A stretch of 64,000 nt of DNA, taken from positions 6,138,001 to 6,202,000 of the forward strand of contig OZ255847.1 in assembly GCA_965277855.1 (NCBI GenBank), given 5' to 3'. The stretch comes from Bog-105 sp965277855. Lineage in GTDB: Bacteria > Acidobacteriota > Terriglobia > Bryobacterales > Bryobacteraceae. Position 1 is the first letter of the stretch. The number at the start of each line of letters is the position of its first letter. The notes beneath the pieces are model-generated. The model was not told where the DNA came from, did no database searches, and saw only the letters and a list, made by a program, of their open reading frames with translations. This document shows, piece by piece, positions 33,561-43,073 of the stretch. Both the position numbers and the translations under genes were made by a program.

Positions 33561-34577
33561 TTGCCCATCACGATGAAGGACATTGCCCGAGACCTCGGCG
33601 TCTCCGTGGTGACCGTCTCGAAAGTGCTGCGAAACCGCTCCGACGTGGGACCGGAAACGCGGCGCAAGGTCTTGGAACGGGCGAAAACCCTGCGCTACCA
33701 GCCGAACTTCGCAGCGCGGGCCCTGAGCACCGGGCGCACCTACACCATGGCGCTGATTGTACCGGGACTCGTTCATCCGTTTTTCGCTGAATTTTCGAAG
33801 TCGCTCAGCGCTTATGTGCGCAAGAAGGGATTTGGGCTGCTGATCTCCTCGTCGGAAGAAGACGTGAAACTGGAGCAGCAGGAGATTGAGCAACTGGTGG
33901 GTCGCGGAGTAGACGCGCTGATCGTGGCGTCGGCGCAATCGGAGGCACGGAGTTTCTGGACGATCGAAGAGCAGAAAGTGCCCTACGTATTGTTCGACCG
34001 GCGGCTGGACGGCGTGGAGGCGAATTATGTGGGGATCGATGATGTGCGGGCTGGCTATCTCGGGACTAAGCACCTAATCGACCAGGGCTACCGGCGCGTC
34101 GCGCATATTGGCGGTGGTAATGTGAGCACGGCGCGCGGGCGCTGCGCAGGATACCGGCAGGCGCTGGCGGAGCACCGCCTTCCGCTGGTATCGGAGCTGG
34201 TGGATTTAGGACGTTCGGGAGACGATCTGGGCGATCGCACCGGGCAGGCCGCCATGCTCGCTCTTCTGAAGGTAAAGCCACCACCCGATGCGGTGTTTTG
34301 CTACAACGATCCCGTGGCGGCGGGCGCGATGCGAGCGGCGCTGGAGGCGGGTTTAAATGTGCCGCGGAATTTGGGCGTGGTAGGGTGCGGCGATACCCGC
34401 TTCGCGCCGTACTTGCAGGTTCCATTGACCAGCGTGGGACAGAGTGTAGAGGAAATGGGGCGGGCGACCGGAAAACTGGCGGTGTCGCTGGTCGGATCAA
34501 AAGGGCGGAAGAAACCCAAAAGCATCTTGTTCGAGCCGGTTCTGGTGGTCCGGAAATCGAGTAAACGGTCGGGCTAA
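33561..34577 (+). CDS. LacI-family transcriptional regulator of operon B
   Basis: The protein has a LacI-type helix-turn-helix at the N-terminus (MKDIARDLGVSVVTVSKVLR) with hinge helix residues PNFAARALSTGRTY, then a periplasmic-binding-protein-like sensor domain (about 60-330) with VVGCGDTRFAPYLQVPLTSV. The start is either the TTG at 33561 (338 residues) or the ATG at 33573 (334); neither has a clear Shine-Dalgarno sequence. It is divergent from operon B with two near-identical palindromes between, so it very likely controls that operon and itself in response to a sugar. Its 3' end overlaps the convergent RND gene by four bases. Confidence 0.92.
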   Translation: MPITMKDIARDLGVSVVTVSKVLRNRSDVGPETRRKVLERAKTLRYQPNFAARALSTGRTYTMALIVPGLVHPFFAEFSKSLSAYVRKKGFGLLISSSEEDVKLEQQEIEQLVGRGVDALIVASAQSEARSFWTIEEQKVPYVLFDRRLDGVEANYVGIDDVRAGYLGTKHLIDQGYRRVAHIGGGNVSTARGRCAGYRQALAEHRLPLVSELVDLGRSGDDLGDRTGQAAMLALLKVKPPPDAVFCYNDPVAAGAMRAALEAGLNVPRNLGVVGCGDTRFAPYLQVPLTSVGQSVEEMGRATGKLAVSLVGSKGRKKPKSILFEPVLVVRKSSKRSG

Positions 34578-37500
34578 AGCTCCGAGCGGGCCGAAACCTG
34601 GCCGCTGCCGGTCATGATTGTCTTGAGACGCGGGCTGACCTGACGGGCGGAGCCGAACCATTGCTGCAGACGGTCCAGATACAGATAGACGACCGGCGTC
34701 GTGTAAAGCGTAAGAATCTGGCTGACCATCAGGCCCCCGACGATGGTAATCCCGAGCGGACGTCGAAGTTCAGAACCGGTGCCAGTGCCGAAAGCTAAAG
34801 GCAGACCGCCCAGCAGCGCAGCCAGCGTAGTCATCATGATGGGGCGGAAACGCATCAGGCAGGCCTGATAGATGGCGTTCTTGGGTGAGAGGCCATCGTT
34901 GCGCTGGACGTCGAGCGCGAAGTCGATCATCATGATGGCGTTTTTCTTGACGATGCCGATCAAAAGAATGATACCGATAAGAGCGATCACGGTGAGATCG
35001 GTGCCGGTGATGAGCAGAGCGAGGAGCGCGCCGACGCCGGCCGAGGGGAGAGTCGAAAGGATGGTGATGGGATGGATGTAGCTCTCATACAGCATGCCTA
35101 GCACAATATAGACGGCGACGAGCGCCGCCAGGATCAGCAGCGGCTCAGAACTGAGCGAAGCCTGAAACACCTTGGCAGTACCGGCGAAAGCGCCGTGCAC
35201 ATTGGCGGGCAGGCCGATATCGTCTTCCGCCTGCTGCACGGCGTTAACGGCTTCACTCAAGGCGACCCCCGGAGCCAGCGCAAAAGAAAGCGTGATGGAA
35301 GGGAACTGGCCCTGATGGTTGACCGTGAGCGGGGCGAGAACGGTGCGCAGGTGAGTAAAGGTGGAGACGGGTACGGGAACACCGGTGTTGGTGCGGACGT
35401 AGAGGGAATTAAGCGAGGCGGGATTCTCCTGAAACTCGGGCAACACTTCGAGGACGACATGGTACTGATTGATGCCGGTGTACATGGTGGACACCTGGCG
35501 TTGGCCATAGGCGCTATAGAGAGTGGTGTCGATGTCCTGCGGGCTAACGCCCAGCCGGGATGCGGTAGGGCGATCAATGACCAGGCGGGATTCAAGACCG
35601 TGCACCTGCTGGTCGCTGTTGGCATCTAGCACGAGCGGCAAGGTTTTGAGTTTCGCAAGCAATTTGGGCGCCCACTCGTTCAGGTCGGCCAGCTTGTCGG
35701 ATTGCAAAGTGTATTGATATTGCGAGTTGCCGCCGCGACCGCCGATACGGATGTCCTGGGCGGCTTGCATATAGAGCGTTGCGCCGGGAATGCGGGCGAG
35801 CTTCCCGCGGAGCCGGTTGATTACCTGATCGGACGACACTTTGCGCACTGAAAGGGGTTTCAGTTGGGCCCAGACGGAGGCGACATTGAGAGTGCCTCCG
35901 CCAGTGAAGCCTTGCACGTCGTCGACGGCTGGATCCTGGCCGGCGATGCGCAAAAGTTCGTGCAGTTTTTCGCGCATGGCGTTGAACGAGATGTCCTGAT
36001 CGGCCACGATCACACCGCCGATGCGGCCGGTATCCTGCTGTGGGAAGAAACCTTTGGGAACGATGATGTAGAGATAAACGCTAACCGCGATGGTGACGAG
36101 CGTGATGATGAGCGTGAGCTGAGGATGGCGCAGAACGCTTTTGAGAGTGCGCGCGTAGAAGCCATGAATAGCATCGAAGCCGCGTTCGCTGGCCCGGTAG
36201 AGGAAGTTATGTTTGCGATCGTGCTGGGGGCGGAGAAATTTCGCGCACATCATGGGCGTAGTGGTGAGCGAGACCACGAGCGAGACCGCAATCGCAACGG
36301 TCAAGGTAACGGCGAACTCGCGGAAGAGGCGGCCGACGATGCCTCCCATCAAGAGAATCGGGATGAAGACAGCGACCAGTGATGTGCTCATCGAGAGCAC
36401 AGTGAACCCGATCTCCTTAGCGCCTTGCAGAGCGGCGCGCATGGGGTTCCAGCCGATTTCGAGGTAGCGCGTGACGTTCTCGATGACAACGATGGCGTCG
36501 TCAACGACGAAACCGGTGGAGACTGTAAGCGCCATGAGCGAAAGATTGTCGAGCGTGTAGCCCAGCAGGTACATGGCAATGAATGTGCCGCACAACGACA
36601 GCGGCACGGCGATGCCGGGAATGATGGTCGCCCAGGCGCTGCGCAGAAAGACAAAGACGACGAGAACGACGAGCACGATCGCGATAAGCAGAGTGACTTC
36701 GACGTCGTCAATCGAGGCGCGGATCGTGGTGGTCCGGTCCTGCGCGATTTTGAGATGCATGGCAGGCGGGATAGACGCCTGGATCTGCGGAAGGACCGCG
36801 CGGATGCCGTCGACGGTGCTAATGATGTTGGCTTGTGGCTGGCGGGTGATGGCGAGAATGACGTTCGGTTTGCCGTTGTCGAGACCATCGTTGCGAGTGT
36901 TCTCGACTGAATCGAGAACACTGCCCAGATTGGCGAGGCGGACGGGCGCGCCGTTGCGGTAGGTGACGATGAGCTTGGAGTACTCGGACGCTTTGAACAG
37001 CTGATCGGTAGCGTCAATTTGCCAGCGGGTGGTCTCGTTTCCGAGAGAGCCTTTGGCTTGATGGGCGTTGGCGTTTTGCAGGGTAGTCGCGACATCGGTC
37101 AGGCCAAGGCCCATGTTGTTCAGCAGCATCGGATTCACATCGACGCGCACCGCCGGACGTGAACTGCCCCAGACTTCGACTTGCCCGACTCCTTCGATCT
37201 GGGCGAAGCGCTGGGCCAGGATGGAATCGGCGTAATCGTACATGTGCGGGCGGTCGATGAGATCGGAACTGAGGCCGAACATCAGGATCGGCGCATCGGC
37301 AGGGTTCGCTTTGAAATAGCTGGGATTGCCGGGCAGGTCGGCGGGGAGTTGTCCACGAGCAGCATTGATAGCGGCCTGTACGTCGCGGGCGGCGGCATCG
37401 ATATTGCGGTCGAGATCGAACTGCAGAACAACAGAGGTGCTGCTGAGCTGGCTGGACGAGGTCATTTCGTTCACGCTGGCGATACGGCCGAATTGACGCT

Positions 37501-37702
37501 CGAGAGGAGTGGCGACGGACGAAGCCATGGTCTCTGGACTCGCCCCCGGCAGGTTAGCGTGTACCACAACGGTAGGAAATTCGACTTCGGGAAGAGCGGA
37601 AACAGGAAGGAGACGGAAGACAAGTCCGCCTGCGAGCGCCAGGGCGGCGGTCAGGAGAAATGTGGCGACCGGGCGTTTGATGAAGGGGGCGGAGATGTTC
37701 AT
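34574..37702 (-). CDS. mdtC: RND multidrug efflux permease, MdtC-like
   Basis: This 1042-residue inner-membrane RND proton/drug antiporter has twelve membrane helices and two large periplasmic loops. The N-terminus FIKRPVATFLLTAALALAGG and the STGFVVDDAIVVIENVTRY helix 4 region carry the proton-relay Asp pair, and GIVKKNAIMMIDFALD lies in helix 10. The pair of adjacent, different RND permeases behind one adaptor is the MdtBC arrangement, which forms a heterotrimer in E. coli. It lies three bases after the mdtB-like gene. No outer-membrane channel gene follows, so an unlinked TolC-type protein would be needed. Substrates cannot be assigned. Confidence 0.9.
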   Translation of the reverse strand: MNISAPFIKRPVATFLLTAALALAGGLVFRLLPVSALPEVEFPTVVVHANLPGASPETMASSVATPLERQFGRIASVNEMTSSSQLSSTSVVLQFDLDRNIDAAARDVQAAINAARGQLPADLPGNPSYFKANPADAPILMFGLSSDLIDRPHMYDYADSILAQRFAQIEGVGQVEVWGSSRPAVRVDVNPMLLNNMGLGLTDVATTLQNANAHQAKGSLGNETTRWQIDATDQLFKASEYSKLIVTYRNGAPVRLANLGSVLDSVENTRNDGLDNGKPNVILAITRQPQANIISTVDGIRAVLPQIQASIPPAMHLKIAQDRTTTIRASIDDVEVTLLIAIVLVVLVVFVFLRSAWATIIPGIAVPLSLCGTFIAMYLLGYTLDNLSLMALTVSTGFVVDDAIVVIENVTRYLEIGWNPMRAALQGAKEIGFTVLSMSTSLVAVFIPILLMGGIVGRLFREFAVTLTVAIAVSLVVSLTTTPMMCAKFLRPQHDRKHNFLYRASERGFDAIHGFYARTLKSVLRHPQLTLIITLVTIAVSVYLYIIVPKGFFPQQDTGRIGGVIVADQDISFNAMREKLHELLRIAGQDPAVDDVQGFTGGGTLNVASVWAQLKPLSVRKVSSDQVINRLRGKLARIPGATLYMQAAQDIRIGGRGGNSQYQYTLQSDKLADLNEWAPKLLAKLKTLPLVLDANSDQQVHGLESRLVIDRPTASRLGVSPQDIDTTLYSAYGQRQVSTMYTGINQYHVVLEVLPEFQENPASLNSLYVRTNTGVPVPVSTFTHLRTVLAPLTVNHQGQFPSITLSFALAPGVALSEAVNAVQQAEDDIGLPANVHGAFAGTAKVFQASLSSEPLLILAALVAVYIVLGMLYESYIHPITILSTLPSAGVGALLALLITGTDLTVIALIGIILLIGIVKKNAIMMIDFALDVQRNDGLSPKNAIYQACLMRFRPIMMTTLAALLGGLPLAFGTGTGSELRRPLGITIVGGLMVSQILTLYTTPVVYLYLDRLQQWFGSARQVSPRLKTIMTGSGQVSARSEL

Positions 37703-37705
37703 ACG

Positions 37706-40700
37706 TTAGTCGCCATGAGCTACTTCCATCGCGGGCCGGCGGACCAGCTGTGTCGATTCTCGACGGCTGAGACGTTTGGCCAGGCGGTCGAAGAAGAGGT
37801 AGACGACGGGCGTGGTGTAAAGCGTCAGAACCTGGCTTACGATGAGGCCTCCCACGATCGTAATGCCGAGCGGCCGGCGCAGTTCGGAGCCAACGCCCGA
37901 GCCAAGGGCCAGTGGCAGCCCGCCGAACAGAGCAGCCATAGTGGTCATCATGATGGGCCGGAAGCGCAGCAGGCAGGCTTGGTAGATGGCTTCGAGCGGA
38001 GGTTTGCCGCCCTCGCGCTCGGCTTCAAGGGCAAAATCGATCATCATGATCGCGTTTTTCTTCACGATGCCGATGAGAAGAATAATGCCGATGAGAGAGA
38101 CGACATCGAAATCCTGCCGGCAGACGAACAGCGCGAGAATCGCGCCGACGCCGGCGGACGGAAGCGTGGAAAGGATGGTGATCGGATGAATATAGCTCTC
38201 ATACAAAACACCGAGGACGATGTAGACGACAACCAGCGCGGCCAGAATGAGCCAGGCTTCGTTCGCGAGCGAATTCTGGAAGGCGGCAGCAGTGCCCTGG
38301 AAGCTGGTGTGAATGCTGAGCGGAATACCGATGTCCTGTTCCGCTTGTTTGATGGCCTGGACGGCGTTGCCAAGCGATTCATTGCGCGGCAGGTTAAACG
38401 AGATGGTGACGACGGGGAACTGTCCCTGGTGATTCACGGTAAGCGGCGCGCTGTTTTGTTCGTAGTGAGCGAAAGCGCTCAGCGGAACGACCGGAGTGAC
38501 GGGTGCAGCAGTGGTGGTAGAGGCAGCGCCGGTAGGAGTGGAAGCCCGCACGTAAATATTCGAGAGGTCGGTAGGGTTCTGCCGGAAATCGGAAGCCACT
38601 TCGAGCACCACGTGGTACTGATTCAGCTGCGTAAACATGGTCGAGACCAGGCGCTGGCCGAATGCGTCGTACAGCGTATCGTCGATCGTCTGCATGGAGA
38701 TGCCGAGCCGCGCGGCGGTATCGCGATCGATAACGAGGGTGGTTTCAAGACCGTTATTTTGCTGGTCGGTAGCGACATCGCGCACGGTAGGCAGCGTTTT
38801 TAGCTTGTCCACCAGACGATTGGTCCAGGTGTTGAGCTCGGCGGAGTCGGTGTCTTCGAGGGTGTATTGATACTGGGTACGGCTGACGCGGTCTTCCACC
38901 GTCAGGTCCTGGACGGGCTGCATGAAGAGTTCGATACCCGGGATTTGCGCGAGCTTGGGCTGCAGGCGGCGAATGATTTCACTGGCATTGAGCGTGCGGC
39001 TTCCGGCTGGCTTGAGATTGATTTGGATGCGCCCGCTATTCAGGGTGGTGTTGATGCCATCGATCCCAATGAATGACGAAAGGCTCTCGACGCCCGGGTC
39101 TTGCAGTATGACTTTGGCCAGAGCCTGCTGGCGCTGGGACATGGCGTCGAAGGAGACATCCTGCGGAGCTTGCGAGACGCCCAGAATCACGCCGGTGTCC
39201 TGCACCGGGAAGAAGCCTTTGGGAACGACCAGAAACAGAAGAATGGTGGCGGCGAGCGTGCCCACCGTGATGAGCAGCGTGAGCGGCTGATGTTTGAGAA
39301 CCCACTGCAGCGTTGAGCCGTAGGCGGCAATGATCCGATTAAAGAAATCTTCCGACTTTCGATAGAACCAGCTTTGCTCGTGTTCGGGTTTGTGCTTGAG
39401 AATTTTGGCGCACATCATCGGAGTGAGTGTGAGCGAGACGAAAGCCGATACCAGGATGGTGACGGCCAGAGTAATGGCGAACTCACGAAACAGGCGTCCG
39501 ACAATGTCGCCCATGAAAAGCAGCGGAATGAGGACGGCGATGAGAGAAACGGTTAGCGAAACGATGGTGAAGCCGATCTGATCGGAGCCGCGGAGTGCGG
39601 CTTGGAGCGGCGTATCGCCTTCTTCGAGATAGCGCGAAATGTTCTCGATCATGACGATGGCGTCGTCGACCACGAAGCCGGTCGAGATGGTGAGCGCCAT
39701 GAGCGTGAGGTTATTCAGACTGTAGCCGAGCAGGTACATGACGCCAAAGGTGCCGACAATGGATAGTGGGACGGCGATGCTCGGAATGACGGTGGCGGCC
39801 AGATTGCGTAAGAAAAGAAAGATAACCATGACGACCAGCGCGACCGTCAGGGCGAGTTCGAATTGGACGTCGGCCACCGAGGCGCGGATGGTGTTGGTGC
39901 GATCGGTAAGAATTTTGAGCTGGACGGCGGTCGGGAGAGAGCTTTTGAGTTGCGGGAGAAGTGCTTTGATGCGGTCGACGACGGAGATGATATTTGCGCC
40001 GGGCTGACGCTGGATGTTAACGATGACAGCAGGCGTTGTGTTCATCCAAGCGGCTTGATGTACATCTTCGGCGCCGTCTTCGATGCTGGCGATGTCCTGA
40101 ATCCGCACGGGAGCGCCGTTTTTATACGCAATGATGATGGGCTTATAACCAGCACTTGTCAGGATCTGGTCATTGGCGCCGATGGTGTAAGCCTGACGCA
40201 AACCGTCGAAGTTGCCTTTGGCCTGGTTGATGTTGGTCTGGCCCAAAGCTGTGCGTACGTCTTCGAGACCGATGCCATAGGCGGCGAGCGCGGTGGGGTT
40301 GACGCGAATTCGTACGGCTGGTTTCTGGCCGCCGCTGATGGAGACCAGGCCGACGCCGGGAAGCTGCGAGATTTTCTGGGACAGCGTTGTATCGGCCAGA
40401 TCTTCGACCTTGGTGAGCGGAATGGTGTCTGAAGTGAGGGCCAGCGTGACGATAGGCGCATCGGCCGGGTTGACCTTGCTGTAGATCGGGGGGTTGGGCA
40501 GGTCTGTCGGCAGATAGGTGCCGGCCGCGTTAATCGAGGCCTGGACCTGCTGTTCGGCGATGTCGATATTTAAATCGAGATCGAACTGCAGAGTAATAAT
40601 CGAACTGCCAAAAGAACTAGTGGAGGTCATCTGCTTCAGCCCGGGCACTTGGCCGAAGGTGCGCTCGAGTGGCGCAGTGACCGACGAAGCCACCACTTCC

Positions 40701-40867
40701 GGGCTTGCTCCGGGATAGTAGGTAGTGCATTGAATCGTGGGGTAATCGACCTCGGGAAGCGCCGAGACGGGCAGTTGCTTATAGGCGATGAAGCCGGCAA
40801 TTAGTATGCCGGCCATCAACAGGGAAGTGGCAACCGGCCGGAGAATAAACGGCCGCGAAGGGCTCAT
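37706..40867 (-). CDS. mdtB: RND multidrug efflux permease, MdtB-like
   Basis: This 1053-residue RND permease is homologous to the next gene and keeps the family features: SRPFILRPVATSLLMAGIL at the N-terminus, LTISTGFVVDDAIVMIENI with the essential Asp pair in helix 4, and GIVKKNAIMMIDFALEAE near helix 10. A short Thr/Ala insertion (STPTGAASTTTAAP) in the second periplasmic loop is unlike its neighbour. It overlaps the adaptor gene by four bases and is followed after three bases by mdtC, so the three genes form one operon. Confidence 0.9.
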   Translation of the reverse strand: MSPSRPFILRPVATSLLMAGILIAGFIAYKQLPVSALPEVDYPTIQCTTYYPGASPEVVASSVTAPLERTFGQVPGLKQMTSTSSFGSSIITLQFDLDLNIDIAEQQVQASINAAGTYLPTDLPNPPIYSKVNPADAPIVTLALTSDTIPLTKVEDLADTTLSQKISQLPGVGLVSISGGQKPAVRIRVNPTALAAYGIGLEDVRTALGQTNINQAKGNFDGLRQAYTIGANDQILTSAGYKPIIIAYKNGAPVRIQDIASIEDGAEDVHQAAWMNTTPAVIVNIQRQPGANIISVVDRIKALLPQLKSSLPTAVQLKILTDRTNTIRASVADVQFELALTVALVVMVIFLFLRNLAATVIPSIAVPLSIVGTFGVMYLLGYSLNNLTLMALTISTGFVVDDAIVMIENISRYLEEGDTPLQAALRGSDQIGFTIVSLTVSLIAVLIPLLFMGDIVGRLFREFAITLAVTILVSAFVSLTLTPMMCAKILKHKPEHEQSWFYRKSEDFFNRIIAAYGSTLQWVLKHQPLTLLITVGTLAATILLFLVVPKGFFPVQDTGVILGVSQAPQDVSFDAMSQRQQALAKVILQDPGVESLSSFIGIDGINTTLNSGRIQINLKPAGSRTLNASEIIRRLQPKLAQIPGIELFMQPVQDLTVEDRVSRTQYQYTLEDTDSAELNTWTNRLVDKLKTLPTVRDVATDQQNNGLETTLVIDRDTAARLGISMQTIDDTLYDAFGQRLVSTMFTQLNQYHVVLEVASDFRQNPTDLSNIYVRASTPTGAASTTTAAPVTPVVPLSAFAHYEQNSAPLTVNHQGQFPVVTISFNLPRNESLGNAVQAIKQAEQDIGIPLSIHTSFQGTAAAFQNSLANEAWLILAALVVVYIVLGVLYESYIHPITILSTLPSAGVGAILALFVCRQDFDVVSLIGIILLIGIVKKNAIMMIDFALEAEREGGKPPLEAIYQACLLRFRPIMMTTMAALFGGLPLALGSGVGSELRRPLGITIVGGLIVSQVLTLYTTPVVYLFFDRLAKRLSRRESTQLVRRPAMEVAHGD

Positions 40868-42237
40868 TGGAGAAGGCCCGATTTGGACTCGCCATTCATG
40901 CGGGCTCTGGTGTTCGCGTTGGCAGCGCGTAGACTGACCTTCATGCCTTCAGTGAGTTTTTCTGCTCCGTCGACAACCACCTTGTCGCCGGATTGAAGGC
41001 CGTCATCAATCGACACGTTGTTATCTTCCGTGAGCCCGACTTTCACCGCGCGAACGGTAACGGTATTGTCGTCGCGCACGACGTAGACAAAGGTGCCGGT
41101 AGGCCCGCGCTGAATGGCGACAGCCGGAATGATCAGCGCGTCCTTCCGCGTATCGAGGGCGAGCCGCACATTGACGAACTGGTTTGGAAAGAGGGCCGAA
41201 TCGGTATTGGGAAAGACCGCTTTCAGCTTCGATGTGCCGGTCGTCTGGTCAATTTGATTATCGACGGTCAACAGCGTTCCGTCGGCGATCTTGTTGCGGC
41301 CGTCGCGACCAAATGCTTCGGCGGGAAGTTTCGCATTCTGGTGCAGTTTGGCAAGCACCGGAGGCAGCTGATCTTCTGGAATATTAAAAAGAACAGCGAT
41401 GGGCTGCAGCTGCGTGATGATCGCGAGACCGGTGGCATCGGCTGAATGAACCATGTTGCCGGAGTCGACCAGGCGCAAGCCAATGCGGCCACTGATCGGA
41501 GCAGTGATTTTCGTGTACGTCAGATTCAATTGAGCGCTGTCGATAGCGGCTTGCGACGCGGCAATCACGGCTTTATCGGATTCAATCGATCCGCGCGATT
41601 GATCGGCCGTCGCCAGTTGTGTATCGAGCTGCTGTTTAGCAATGATATTTTCCTTGAATAATTCCTGATCGCGGACATAATTCGCCTGGGCGTCACGCAG
41701 CGCTGCCTGATCTTTGGCGAGCGTGCCCTGAGCCTGAGCGAGCGTGCCTTTGGCCTGGTCAAGTGCTACTTGAAATGGGCGAGGATCGAGCTCGGCGAGA
41801 ACAGCGCCTTTTTGAACCAACTGGCCTTCTTTGAAGTTGACGCTAATGAGCTGGCCGTCAACTCGTGGTTTTACAGTAACGGTGTTGAAGGCGGTCACTG
41901 TGCCCAAGCCTTCCAAATAAACCGGCATATTGCCGCGATGAGCCGGAACGGCTGCGACGGGAATATTGTGCGGCCGCTGCATGCCGCGCATAGAGCCTAC
42001 CGCCGCTTTCTTGGTGGCTTCAAATCTGTAGAGACGGTAACAGCCGTAACCAATGAGGGCAAAAATCATCAGCCAGACCCACCAACGGCTCGGAGAAGCG
42101 GGCGATGTGTCGTGATCGAGATCCGGCAGCGCGCGGCCGTGGCCCGCCTTAAAAAGCTGGCGTTCTTCCGATTCGCGGGTATGCGGTTCGAGTTCTGGGG
42201 TCTGTGATTCTAATGGTGTGGGCGGCTGTATAGCCAT
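40864..42237 (-). CDS. mdtA: RND efflux periplasmic adaptor, MdtA-like
   Basis: This 457-residue membrane-fusion protein has an acidic and Pro-rich cytoplasmic tail, one membrane anchor (about residues 52-70), and the barrel-sandwich/lipoyl halves (VKPRVDGQLISVNFKEGQLV ... KITAPISGRIGLRLVDSGNMV) around an alpha-helical hairpin rich in Ala/Gln. Beta-barrel and membrane-proximal domains follow. It links the two RND permeases to an outer-membrane channel. The N-terminal extension before the anchor (about 50 residues) is longer than in E. coli MdtA. TGAGGT lies four bases before the ATG at 42237. It heads the operon. Confidence 0.9.
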   Translation of the reverse strand: MAIQPPTPLESQTPELEPHTRESEERQLFKAGHGRALPDLDHDTSPASPSRWWVWLMIFALIGYGCYRLYRFEATKKAAVGSMRGMQRPHNIPVAAVPAHRGNMPVYLEGLGTVTAFNTVTVKPRVDGQLISVNFKEGQLVQKGAVLAELDPRPFQVALDQAKGTLAQAQGTLAKDQAALRDAQANYVRDQELFKENIIAKQQLDTQLATADQSRGSIESDKAVIAASQAAIDSAQLNLTYTKITAPISGRIGLRLVDSGNMVHSADATGLAIITQLQPIAVLFNIPEDQLPPVLAKLHQNAKLPAEAFGRDGRNKIADGTLLTVDNQIDQTTGTSKLKAVFPNTDSALFPNQFVNVRLALDTRKDALIIPAVAIQRGPTGTFVYVVRDDNTVTVRAVKVGLTEDNNVSIDDGLQSGDKVVVDGAEKLTEGMKVSLRAANANTRARMNGESKSGLLQ

Positions 42238-42468
42238 GTTTACCTCAGGTTCCTGGCAGCGGACGGCACTTGTTTGGATTTAGAGTTTCAACACTGCGAA
42301 TTCAACGAGATAGCAGGTTCACACTCCATTGTCTATCTGGACGACGCGGATGGCCTTTATGTTACCGGGTGGGGCTGGCGAGGACTGGAAAGTGCGGTGG
42401 CCACGGATTTTTGGACGGGGCGGGGAAGGATTGGTTTGGTTTACGGTTTGCAGCTACCAGATGTTGGG
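42238..42468. other. Intergenic region upstream of mdtA-like gene
   Basis: This 231-base gap separates the RND operon from the DUF433/DUF5615 pair. It should hold the mdtA promoter, but I see no convincing -35/-10 pair, palindrome or coding family. Rightward open frames here lack recognisable content. Confidence 0.4.
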
Positions 42469-42798
42469 TTATCGAATCTCTATAAAGCTGTCACCATCCT
42501 CAATCCGCTCGATGATTCGCGGCCATGTTCGTCTAAATAAATTCAACAAGAACATTCTGCGACAATTACCAACCCGCACCCAAATCAGCTTGGCTGTGGG
42601 TTTCTGTTGAATCAAACTCGCAAAGTCTTCGTCCTTTGAGATTACGACTGCCTCATTCATAGAAGCGAACTGCCAAACCTCAAGATCCGAAGCGTCTCGC
42701 AGCCCTACTTCAGAAACGTGCCGTACCGGTATTCCGAATTCAGTCTGGATGAGACGGGCTAGCGCAGGTGGAAGCTGATTGTCTACCAGGAAGTTCAA
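42469..42798 (-). CDS. DUF5615 PIN-like protein, putative toxin
   Basis: This 109-residue protein has the DUF5615 (Mut7-C-like PIN fold) layout: MNFLVDNQLPPALARLI at the N-terminus with the first acidic site, then LRDASDLEVWQFA, and VVISKDEDFASL with the second acidic cluster. PIN-fold proteins are Mg-dependent nucleases. Members are almost always found behind a DUF433 gene and are treated as toxin-like. It overlaps the DUF433 gene by four bases. The acidic residues appear intact, so it is likely functional, but its target is unknown. Confidence 0.85.
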   Translation of the reverse strand: MNFLVDNQLPPALARLIQTEFGIPVRHVSEVGLRDASDLEVWQFASMNEAVVISKDEDFASLIQQKPTAKLIWVRVGNCRRMFLLNLFRRTWPRIIERIEDGDSFIEIR

Positions 42799-43025
42799 GC
42801 GGATAGCAGGACCGAATGGTCCGTTTGACGCGCCGCATATTCAATGGCCGCGAGAATATCTTCACGTTCGAGATAGGGATAATCTTCGAGAATTTCTTCG
42901 AAGCTGGCGTCGGCGCTCAGGAGTTCGAGCACATCCGACACGCGAATACGCATTCCCCGTATGCAGGGACGACCTCCACATTGTGCATCGTCGAAAGTGA
43001 TTCGGCTGAGACGCTCGGAAGGCAT
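42795..43025 (-). CDS. DUF433 protein, putative antitoxin
   Basis: This 76-residue protein matches DUF433: ITFDDAQCGGRPCIRGMRIRV, then VLELLSADASFEEILEDYPYL and EDILAAIEYAAR. The fold is a winged-helix/AbrB-like DNA-binding module, and such genes usually precede a DUF5615 PIN-like gene, as here with an ATGA overlap. It probably binds both the operon promoter and the partner protein. It lies 48 bases downstream of the ADOP gene on the same strand. Confidence 0.87.
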   Translation of the reverse strand: MPSERLSRITFDDAQCGGRPCIRGMRIRVSDVLELLSADASFEEILEDYPYLEREDILAAIEYAARQTDHSVLLSA

Positions 43026-43073
43026 GGCTTAAACCTCTCAGTAATTTTACAATTTGCGCGAGCCAGCCTGCTC

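Noticed and set aside
37181..38803. 540-codon rightward open frame spanning the two RND permease genes
   Set aside because: It is antisense to conserved mdtB/mdtC coding sequence, is rich in Arg/Asp/Gly as expected of a GC-rich shadow frame, and matches no family.
42270..42610. Overlapping short rightward frames upstream of the RND operon
   Set aside because: Three mutually overlapping frames without ribosome sites or family resemblance, partly antisense to the DUF5615 gene.
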